Assembly (NCBI GenBank): GCA_002404345.1 | Contig: DHJN01000158.1 | Coordinates: 1 to 14,083 of the forward strand | DNA from: Actinobacteria bacterium UBA4719 | GTDB lineage: Bacteria > Actinomycetota > Actinomycetes > Actinomycetales > Dermatophilaceae | Direction of reading: 5' to 3' | Length of the DNA stretch: 14,083 bases | Part shown: positions 6,630 through 13,600 of the stretch, in pieces | Position numbering within the stretch: position 1 is the first letter of the stretch | Layout of the letters: every line of letters begins with the position of its first letter | The notes under the pieces: generated by a model | Told to the model about the DNA's origin: nothing | The model's database searches: none | Seen by the model: the letters and a program-made list of their open reading frames with translations, nothing else | Program-made: the position numbers and the translations under genes

Positions 6630-7853
6630 CTAGGGACGTTGCGCCTCGCCGCCGAGCCCGTGGCCGAGGACGGGCTGGAAGAGGCAGCTCGGGTCCTCGG
6701 CCAGTGGATCGCCGGTGGTGGCATAGGCGTGTGAGCGAGAGCCTCCGCAGACGGTTCTGAACTCGCACTGCCCGCATCTGCCACCGAAGCCGTCCGGGTT
6801 ACGCAGCCCTTGCAAGAGCTCGGAGCCGCGGTAGATCTCGGGGAACGGCTGGTCACGCACGGACCCAACGGCGATGGGCAGGAAGCCGCTGGGGTACACC
6901 ACGCCGACGTGGTCGACGAAGGCGAAGCCGCGACCCGAGTTGACGTCGATCGGTGGACGTGGCCGGCGCGGCGCCTCCTGCCCGGTGAGCAGCTCCGCGG
7001 TGTCGTGGCGAAGCCTGGAACGCAGCGGCCCCACCGGAAATGCGTCATCGAGCGCATCAACACCGGCCCGCTGGATGGCGATCCGCCGATAGTGGGGTGC
7101 CTCGGTGGTCTTGATGGCAACAAGCGTTGAGACGTCATGCAGCCAGTGCAGGACCTCTTCCTCATCGGCCGCGGTGAGAGGTTCCAGCTGCTTGCCGCGG
7201 CCGGTCGGGATCAGGAAGAACACGCTCCACAGGTCGGCTCCCAGGTCGAGTACCGACTTCAGCATCCGGGGCAGCTCATGGACGTTGCCTCTGGTGACGG
7301 TGGTGTTGATCTGCAGGCGAAGACCGACCTCACGAACGGTGCTGGCAGCTTCCAACGTGGCATCGAAGACTCCCTCGACGCCCCGGAAGGCGTCATGGGT
7401 TTCGGCGCTTGCCCCATCCAGGGAAAGCGAGACCGCCTTGGCCCCGGCGTCGCGCAGCTCGACCAGGACCGAGCGGGTGAGCCGGTCGGTGACCGACGGC
7501 GACAGGGCCATGCTCAGCCCGATCTTGGTGCCGTGCGCGACCAGCTCGGGCAGGTCAGGTCGCTCGAAAGGGTCGCCCCCGGTCAGCACGACGAGCGGGC
7601 GCGGGGAGCCGAAGGAGGCGAGGTCATCAAGCAGCCGCCGACCCTCGTCCGTGGTGAGCTCAAGGGGGTTACGGGTCCGGATGGCGTCGGCGCGACAGTG
7701 GGTGCACACGAGCTGGCAGGCACGGGTGACCTCCCAGATGACGATGAAGGGCCGCTCGGATGCGTCGTGGTGCATGAGCCGTACGGGGCGCTTGTGGGCA
7801 ACGTGCACGACGGCGCCGGGTGTGCGGCTATGTTCGGGGGACGTGTCGGACAT
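6630..7853 (-). CDS. Radical SAM/SPASM domain protein (TIGR04053-like, related to NirJ/AhbC/PqqE)
   Basis: A 407-residue radical S-adenosylmethionine enzyme. The SAM-binding cluster motif is CQLVCTHC (Cys46, Cys50, Cys53) within FIVIWEVTRACQLVCTHCR, followed by LTGGDP (90–95), SLSLDGA, NTTVTRGN and FFLIPTGRGKQLEPLT. The C-terminal SPASM region has Cys360, Cys363, Cys369 and Cys390 (RCGQCEFRTVCGGSRSHAYA ... DPSC) to hold an auxiliary Fe–S cluster. These motifs match, from memory, the TIGR04053 group, which resembles heme-modifying NirJ/AhbC and peptide-modifying PqqE enzymes. I chose ATG 7853 because AAGGAG lies just upstream; the frame extends to 7931 but that runs into the divergent regulator. 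It reads toward nosZ. The substrate is unknown: no nirS or short precursor peptide is visible nearby. A redox cofactor or tetrapyrrole role is possible but unproven. Confidence 0.85.
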   Translation of the reverse strand: MSDTSPEHSRTPGAVVHVAHKRPVRLMHHDASERPFIVIWEVTRACQLVCTHCRADAIRTRNPLELTTDEGRRLLDDLASFGSPRPLVVLTGGDPFERPDLPELVAHGTKIGLSMALSPSVTDRLTRSVLVELRDAGAKAVSLSLDGASAETHDAFRGVEGVFDATLEAASTVREVGLRLQINTTVTRGNVHELPRMLKSVLDLGADLWSVFFLIPTGRGKQLEPLTAADEEEVLHWLHDVSTLVAIKTTEAPHYRRIAIQRAGVDALDDAFPVGPLRSRLRHDTAELLTGQEAPRRPRPPIDVNSGRGFAFVDHVGVVYPSGFLPIAVGSVRDQPFPEIYRGSELLQGLRNPDGFGGRCGQCEFRTVCGGSRSHAYATTGDPLAEDPSCLFQPVLGHGLGGEAQRP

Positions 7854-7929
7854 TGGTCTCCTTCGTGGGGCGGGGAAAGGTTTCACGGCGCCACTTGTTT
7901 TTACTACGTTGATCAGGAAAACTATCACC
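7854..7929. promoter_or_regulatory. Divergent promoter region between radical SAM gene and HTH regulator
   Basis: All control sequences for two divergent genes must fit in these 76 bases. It contains an AT-rich core, GTTTTTAC at 7897–7904, TTGATCA at 7909–7915, and an imperfect inverted pattern GTTTT (7897–7901) ... AAAAC (7918–7922). A TGAT-N10-ATCA pattern (7910–7927) lies just before the regulator's start. It does not match the FNR/NnrR spacing TTGAT-N4-ATCAA. Autoregulation by the adjacent HTH protein is likely by analogy with divergent regulator genes. No firm -35/-10 pair could be assigned. Confidence 0.45.
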
Positions 7930-8706
7930 ATGTCTCAGTCCGCAAACCCGGCGAGCAGCCCTGCGCCTCGCCCACTGGGCCGCTCCAGCCGAACCCATCA
8001 CCAGGTGCTGGCCAGCATCAGCCGGGCGGCGGTGCTGGAGCTTCTGCGCTCGCGCGCCCAGCCGCTCGGGGTCAGTGAGGTCGCCCGGGACGTCGGGCTG
8101 CACCAGAACACCGTGCGGTCCCATCTCGACCTGCTGGTGGAGTCCGGATTCGCCGTACGGCGCAGCGAGGCACCGCGCGGACCGGGCCGCCCGCGGGTGG
8201 TCTACGAGGCGACCGCGGCGCCTGACAGCGAGCGCAACTACAAGCTGCTCGCCGAGGTGCTGGCCCAGCACATGGTCTCCACCAGTGAGCGCCCCGGCGA
8301 GGCCGCGGTGAACGCCGGGCTGAGCTGGGCCGGGTCGACGCGGCCCTGGCAGCATGACGACGACGGTGCCGAGACGGCCGCCGCTACCCCGGTCAGCGAG
8401 GAGGTGGCGGTCGCGTCGGTCATCCGGATGCTCGGCGACAATGGCTTCGCGCCCGAGCTGAGCGCCGACGGCACGTCCATCAACCTGCACCGCTGCCCGT
8501 TCCGCGAGCTGGCCGTGAGTCAGCCGGATGTGGTGTGCGGAGCGCACCTGGGCCTCATCCAGGGCGCCCTGGCCGAGCTGGGTGGCATGGTCAGCGCCAC
8601 TCGCTTGCTCCCCTTCGTCACCCCCGGCCTGTGCGTCACCACCCTGTCCCGACCGGCCGCCGCGGCCGGACCGGTGGCGGCCGGACACGTCGCAACCGCT
8701 AGGTGA
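7930..8706 (+). CDS. HTH transcriptional regulator with three C-terminal cysteines (SufR/COG2345-like)
   Basis: A 258-residue DNA-binding regulator. A winged helix-turn-helix occupies residues 25–95: SRAAVLELLRSRAQPLGVSE, VARDVGLHQNTVRSHLDLLV (recognition helix near 57–70), then a GRPRVVYEAT wing. The C-terminal half carries Cys189 in LHRCPF, Cys203 in VVCGAHLG and Cys235 in PGLCVTT, a layout recalling SufR-type regulators that hold a [4Fe-4S] cluster with three cysteines. ATG 7930 is used; the frame is open much further upstream, but that part lies over the radical SAM gene. A modest ribosome site (CAGGAAAA) precedes it. It stands between the nos and nar arms. By analogy with the Fe–S repressor ArnR, which controls narKGHJI in corynebacteria, it may sense NO or oxygen and control these genes. 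Family firm, ligand and targets inferred. Confidence 0.8.
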   Translation: MSQSANPASSPAPRPLGRSSRTHHQVLASISRAAVLELLRSRAQPLGVSEVARDVGLHQNTVRSHLDLLVESGFAVRRSEAPRGPGRPRVVYEATAAPDSERNYKLLAEVLAQHMVSTSERPGEAAVNAGLSWAGSTRPWQHDDDGAETAAATPVSEEVAVASVIRMLGDNGFAPELSADGTSINLHRCPFRELAVSQPDVVCGAHLGLIQGALAELGGMVSATRLLPFVTPGLCVTTLSRPAAAAGPVAAGHVATAR

Positions 8707-8802
8707 AGCCAAACCACCCCCTCCTACTTCTGTGCCTGGCCGAGAGCTTCAGCAGGCGCCGACTCCGTGGATGGGATAGAAAACAATCATGAGGAGACCT
8801 AC
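8707..8802 (+). promoter_or_regulatory. Intergenic region upstream of narK
   Basis: A 96-base gap between the regulator and narK. It ends with a strong GAGGAG ribosome site six bases before the narK GTG, and has an AT-rich patch (GATAGAAAACAATCAT, 8774–8789) that could include a -10 element. No terminator hairpin and no clear -35 partner were found. The narK genes may use a promoter here or be transcribed with the regulator. Confidence 0.3.
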
Positions 8803-10113
8803 GTGGACACTGCTGGTGCAAGGCGGGAAATCCCGATGAGCGGCCCCACCATCTCGGCCAGTCAGGTCGGACGGGGGAGCCGTCAGCCCATGGTGATGCT
8901 CACTCTGGCCACTCTGGGTTTCGCGGTGAACTTCTGGGCCTGGGCGTTGCTCAGTCCACTCGGCACCCGCTACAAGGACCTGCTGAGCCTGTCGGGCTCC
9001 CAACAGGCCTTGCTTGTTGCGGTGCCGGTCATCGTCGGTTCGCTGGGCCGGATACCGGTCGGGGCACTGACCGACAGGTACGGCGGGCGGGTGATGTTCC
9101 CCCTGGTCTCGGTTGCCACGATCGTGCCGGTCCTGTTCATCGGCCTGGCCGGTCAAAGGTCGTTGGTAGCGCTGCTGGTTGGTGGGTTCTTCCTCGGCAT
9201 CGGCGGCACTGCCTTTGCGGTTGGTGTTCCGTTCGTCAACGCCTGGTTCCCTCCCGAGCGGCGTGGACTGGCCATCGGTGTCTTCGGGATCGGCATGGGC
9301 GGGACCGCGATCAGCGCGCTGACCACGGTGAAGCTGGTGACCGCGCATGGGTCGTCCGCACCGTTCCTGATCACCGCCGTCGCGCTGGCCCTGTATGCCG
9401 TGACGTCATGGTTGGTCATGCGCGACGCACCCGGGCGGACGGTGCCGACCGAACCGCTGGGTGCCCGGCTGGTTGCCACAGCACGGCTGTCCATCACGTG
9501 GCAGGCGTGCATCCTGTATGCCGTGGCGTTCGGCGGCTACGTGGCCTTCTCGGTCTACCTGCCGGCCTACCTGCGAACCGCCTACGGCCTCGAGCAGGCC
9601 GATGCTGCCAACCGGATGGCAGGCTTCGTGATCGTGGCCGTCGTGATGCGCCCGGTCGGCGGGTGGTTCTCGGATCGCCTCGGGCCCATCCCGGTTCTGA
9701 CCGCCGCCTATGCGGTCCTGACGGTCGGGGCAACCGTGCAGTCCTTCACTCCCGATCTCATGCCGCTGGGCACGATCGCCTTCCTCACGATGGCGGCTGC
9801 GTTGGGTGCCGGCAGCGGTGCGACCTTTGCCCTCGTCGCCCTGACGGCGCCGGCCAACAAGGTCGGGTCCGTCACCGGCCTGGTGGGTGCTGCCGGGGGC
9901 CTGGGCGGGTTCGTCCCGCCGCTGGTGATGGGTTACATCCACGGCAGGCTCGGTTCCTACGGCTTGGGTCTGGCGCTGTTGGCCGTGGTGGCTGCGTCAA
10001 CGATGGTGCTCACCATGACCGTCGTCCGGACCGCCGCCGTCCGCCGTATCGCTGACGCTGTCCGACCACCTGAGCCCGCCGGGTCGACTGCATCGGGCTC
10101 GCCACATGTGTGA
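8803..10113 (+). CDS. narK: NarK-type nitrate/nitrite transporter (major facilitator superfamily)
   Basis: A 436-residue major facilitator with about 12 membrane segments that should move nitrate in and/or nitrite out across the cytoplasmic membrane for the neighbouring nitrate reductase. Family features include GFAVNFWAWALLSPLG in helix 1, the loop 2–3 motif GRIPVGALTDRYGGR, and the two glycine-rich nitrate signatures: GGFFLGIGGTAFAVGVPFV with NAWFPPERRGLAIGVFGIG in the N half, and GAGSGATFALVALTAP with VGAAGGLGGFVPP in the C half. The GTG at 8803 is preferred because GAGGAG lies six bases upstream; a GTG at 8767 and an ATG at 8836 (MSGPTIS) are alternatives. It lies ahead of a hemerythrin gene and narG, the usual narK–nar context. 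Whether it exchanges nitrate for nitrite or is proton-coupled cannot be told from sequence. Confidence 0.92.
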   Translation: MDTAGARREIPMSGPTISASQVGRGSRQPMVMLTLATLGFAVNFWAWALLSPLGTRYKDLLSLSGSQQALLVAVPVIVGSLGRIPVGALTDRYGGRVMFPLVSVATIVPVLFIGLAGQRSLVALLVGGFFLGIGGTAFAVGVPFVNAWFPPERRGLAIGVFGIGMGGTAISALTTVKLVTAHGSSAPFLITAVALALYAVTSWLVMRDAPGRTVPTEPLGARLVATARLSITWQACILYAVAFGGYVAFSVYLPAYLRTAYGLEQADAANRMAGFVIVAVVMRPVGGWFSDRLGPIPVLTAAYAVLTVGATVQSFTPDLMPLGTIAFLTMAAALGAGSGATFALVALTAPANKVGSVTGLVGAAGGLGGFVPPLVMGYIHGRLGSYGLGLALLAVVAASTMVLTMTVVRTAAVRRIADAVRPPEPAGSTASGSPHV

Positions 10114-10118
10114 GGACC

Positions 10119-10166
10119 GCGATGTGTGAGTACTGCGATGTGTGAGTACTGCGATGTGTGAGTACT
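10119..10166 (+). repeat. Three perfect 16-base tandem repeats spanning the hemerythrin start
   Basis: The unit GCGATGTGTGAGTACT occurs three times in a row (10119–10134, 10135–10150, 10151–10166), and a diverged fourth copy covers the narK stop codon (10103–10118). Each unit contains an ATG followed by codons for Cys-Glu-Tyr-Cys. The first two ATGs (10122, 10138) encode only MCEYCDV before a stop; the third (10154) opens the hemerythrin gene. The best ribosome site (TGAGG, overlapping the narK stop) is placed for the first ATG, not the third. Confidence 0.95.
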
Positions 10167-10690
10167 GCGGATGCCAGCAGATCGCTACCATCGCCGAGCT
10201 GACCCGCGAGCACGACGACGTGGTTGCTCTCATCGGCCAGGTCCAGGGCTCGCTCGCGGACCGATGCCTTGAGGATGTCGCGCTGCGCTGCCAGCAGATC
10301 CTGGCCATCCTGGCTCCGCACTCGGTGGTCGAGGAAGATGGCCTGTTTCCCGAGATGGCAGAGGAGTTCCCCGATCACGTCGAGGTGCTGCGCTCTGAGC
10401 ATCGCGAGATCGATAAGGTGCTGGGTGAGGCCACCGACGGCCCCCCGGATGACCCGACCTGGCCGGACCGGCTGGTGGGCGTCCTGTTCCTGTTGCGCGA
10501 GCACATCCTCAAGGAGCAAGACGGGGTTTTTCCGGCAGCATTGATCGCTCTCGACGCGGACCAGTGGGAACGCATCGAAGCCGTGCGCGCCCGGCTCGTG
10601 GCCGCATCAAACACTGTGACACCAACGACATTGACACCAACGACAGTGACACCAACGACATTGGCAACTGACGAGAGGGACCGCTTGTGA
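10154..10690 (+). CDS. Hemerythrin-domain protein with N-terminal CEYCGC motif
   Basis: A 178-residue cytoplasmic four-helix-bundle protein predicted to bind a di-iron centre. Candidate iron ligands are His20 (REHDD), His56 and Glu60 (HSVVE), His83 (SEHREID), and His117 with Glu121 (HILKE). The N terminus MCEYCGCQQ is a cysteine motif I recall in actinobacterial hemerythrin proteins; it may bind a metal or be redox active. ATG 10154 is chosen because it begins this conserved motif, although an in-frame GTG at 10142 (MSTAM) exists and the start region is triplicated. The C-terminal tail is TPTT(L/V) repeats from a 15-base tandem repeat. The stop overlaps the narG GTG by four bases. Between narK and narG it may bind O2 or NO or protect the reductase; this is inference. 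Confidence 0.85.
   Translation: MCEYCGCQQIATIAELTREHDDVVALIGQVQGSLADRCLEDVALRCQQILAILAPHSVVEEDGLFPEMAEEFPDHVEVLRSEHREIDKVLGEATDGPPDDPTWPDRLVGVLFLLREHILKEQDGVFPAALIALDADQWERIEAVRARLVAASNTVTPTTLTPTTVTPTTLATDERDRL
10617..10661 (+). repeat. Three 15-base tandem repeats in the 3' end of the hemerythrin gene
   Basis: The unit TGACACCAACGACAT appears at 10617–10631, 10632–10646 (last base G) and 10647–10661. Being a multiple of three, it adds Thr-Pro-Thr-Thr-(Leu/Val) in frame at the tail of the hemerythrin protein without touching its four-helix domain. Confidence 0.93.
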
Positions 10691-13600
10691 GCACCGACCA
10701 GTGGGCAGGGGCGTCCGGCGACGGACTGGATGACGCGGTGACCCAGGCGTTGGTGCGCACCCGGAGGTTCTTCACCAAGGCCGAGGTGTCCCAGGACCTG
10801 CGCACGCTGCACCGTAGCGGCGGGCGCGAGGCCGACTCCTTCTACCGTGACCGCTGGGCGCACGACAAGGTGGTCCGGTCCACGCACGGCGTGAACTGCA
10901 CCGGGTCCTGCTCGTGGAAGGTCTACGTCAAGGACGGCATCATCACCTGGGAGTCGCAGCAGACCGACTACCCGTCCGTCGGACCGGACCGACCGGAGTA
11001 CGAGCCCCGCGGCTGCCCCCGCGGCGCTGCCTTCTCCTGGTACACCTACTCGCCAACGCGGGTGCGCTATCCGTACGTACGCGGCGTGCTGCTGGAGATG
11101 TATCGCGAAGCCAAGGCGCGCCTGGGTGACCCGGTCCTGGCGTGGGCCGACATCGTCGGCGACCCAGTGAGATCACAGCGGTACAAGTCCTCACGCGGCA
11201 AGGGCGGGCTGGTGCGTGCCTCATGGGAGGAGGCCGCCGAGATCGTTGCCGCGGCTCACGTTCACACGATCAAGCGGTGGGGGCCCGACCGGGTGGCCGG
11301 GTTCTCGCCGATCCCGGCGATGTCGATGGTCTCGCATGCCGCCGGTGCGCGGTTCGTGAACCTCATCGGCGGCTCGATGCTCAGCTTCTACGACTGGTAT
11401 GCCGACCTGCCGGTCGCGTCGCCGCAGGTCTTCGGCGACCAGACCGACGTGCCGGAGTCGGGGGACTGGTGGGATGCGGGCTACCTGATCATGTGGGGCT
11501 CGAACGTGCCGGTCACCCGAACGCCGGACGCGCACTGGATGACCGAGGCTCGCTACCGCGGACAGAAGGTCATCGCGGTGGCACCGGACTACGCCGACAA
11601 CGTCAAGTTCGCCGACGAGTGGCTGCCCGCCCGACCGGGCACAGACGGCGCCTTGGCCATGTCGATGGGCCACGTCATCCTCAAGGAGTTCTTCGTCGAC
11701 CGCCAGGTCCCGTACTTCACCCAGTACGTCTCCCGCTACACGGACCTGCCGTTCCTGGTGCGCCTGGAGGAACGTGACGGCACGTATTTCTCCGGCAAGT
11801 TCCTGACCGCGCAGGACCTGGGTGGCGAACAGGCTGCCAGCGAGAACGCAGCCTTCAAGACCGTGCTCCTGGACGCGGTGACGGAGCAGGCCGTGGTGCC
11901 CAACGGTTCGATGGGACACCGCTACGGCGACGACGGCGTCGGCAAGTGGAATCTCGACCTGGGTGACGTCCGCCCGATGCTCAGCGCCCAGGGTGGCACC
12001 GAACCGGCTGTCGAGGTGGCCATGCCGCGCTTCGACAGCCCCGACGCCCCCGGCGGCGAGGCCGGGCTGCTCAGCCGTGGCGTTCCGGTCCGTCGCGTCA
12101 ACGGGCACCTGGTCACGACCGTCTACGACCTGATGCTCGCGCAGTATGGCGTGGCCCGAGACGGTCTGCCCGGCACCTGGCCAACTGGCTACGACGACGC
12201 GGACGAGCCGTACACGCCGTCGTGGCAGGAGAAGATCACCGGTGTCGCCGCCTCGGCCGCGGCCCGGATCGCCCGGGAGTTCGCGGCCAACGCCGAGGAG
12301 TCCAAGGGTCGTTCGATGATCATCATGGGTGCGGGCACCAACCACTGGTTCCACTCCGACACCATCTACCGGGCGTTCCTGACCCTGACCAACCTGACCG
12401 GTTGTCAGGGCGTCAACGGCGGCGGCTGGGCTCACTATGTCGGCCAGGAGAAGGTCCGTCCGCTCACCGGCTACAACCAGGTCGCCAACGCCCTGGACTG
12501 GTCCCGCCCGCCGCGAAACATGATCCAGACGGCGTACTGGTACCTGCACAGCAACCAGTTCCGCTACGACCAGTTCGGTGCGGACACGCTCGCCTCAGCC
12601 ACGGGTGGCGGTCAGCTTGCAGGCAAGACCACTGCCGACATCATCGCGCAGTCCGCCCGGATGGGATGGATGCCGTCCTACCCGACGTTCGACCGCAACC
12701 CGCTCGACCTGACCGATGAAGCGGAGGCGGCCGGACGTTCTGTAGCTGACCACGTGGTTGACGAGCTGAAGTCGGGCCGGCTCAACTTCGCCTGCGAGGA
12801 CCCGGACGCCGAGGAGAACTTCCCGCGGGTGCTGACGGTCTGGCGGGCCAACTTGCTCGGCTCCTCCTCCAAGGGCAACGAGTACTTCCTCAAGCACCTG
12901 CTCGGCACCGAACACTCGGTCCGGGCGACCGAGACGCGTGAGAGCGACCGACCCAAGGACGTCGTCTGGCACGACGAGGCGCCTACCGGCAAGCTGGACC
13001 TGTTGCTGAGCCTGGACTTCCGGATGACCAGCACCACGATCTTCTCCGATGTCGTCCTTCCGGCCGCCACCTGGTACGAGAAGCACGACCTCAACACCAC
13101 CGACATGCATCCGTTCGTGCACTCGTTCAACCCGGCGATCAACCCGCCCTGGCAGACGCGCACCGACTGGGATGCGTTCATGACCATCAGCAAGCGGTTC
13201 AGCGAGCTGGCGGCGCAACACCTCGGCGTCCGCAAGGACGTCGTGGCGGTGCCGCTGACCCATGACACGGCTGATGCGATGGCGAACCCGCATGGCATCG
13301 TCGCGGACTGGAAGGCGGGGGAGTGCGAGCCGGTCCCAGGAGTGACCATGCCCAAGATCGTCGTCGTGGAGCGCGACTACGGCGCCGTCGCCGCCAAGAT
13401 GGCCGCCCTGGGGCCACTGATGGACAGCCTCGGCGCCACCACCAAGGGGGTGACGTTCAAGCTGGACAAGGAGATCAGCTACCTGCGACAGAAGAACGGC
13501 GCCGTCCGCGGGGGCCCGGCCGATGGTCGCCCGTCCCTGGCCCGTGACGTCGATGCCTGCGAGGCGATCCTAGCGATGTCGGGCACCACCAACGGTCACC

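Noticed and set aside
7909..7927. FNR/NnrR-type box
   Set aside because: TTGAT and ATCA are present but separated by nine bases rather than four, so the match is not convincing.
7105..7929. Upstream extension of the regulator frame
   Set aside because: It lies antisense to the radical SAM gene; the conserved HTH begins after ATG 7930.
10119..10166. CRISPR-like array
   Set aside because: The units are directly adjacent 16-base tandem repeats without spacers and there are no cas genes.
11221..12549. A 442-codon minus-strand open frame
   Set aside because: It is antisense to the conserved core of NarG and has no domain-like sequence.
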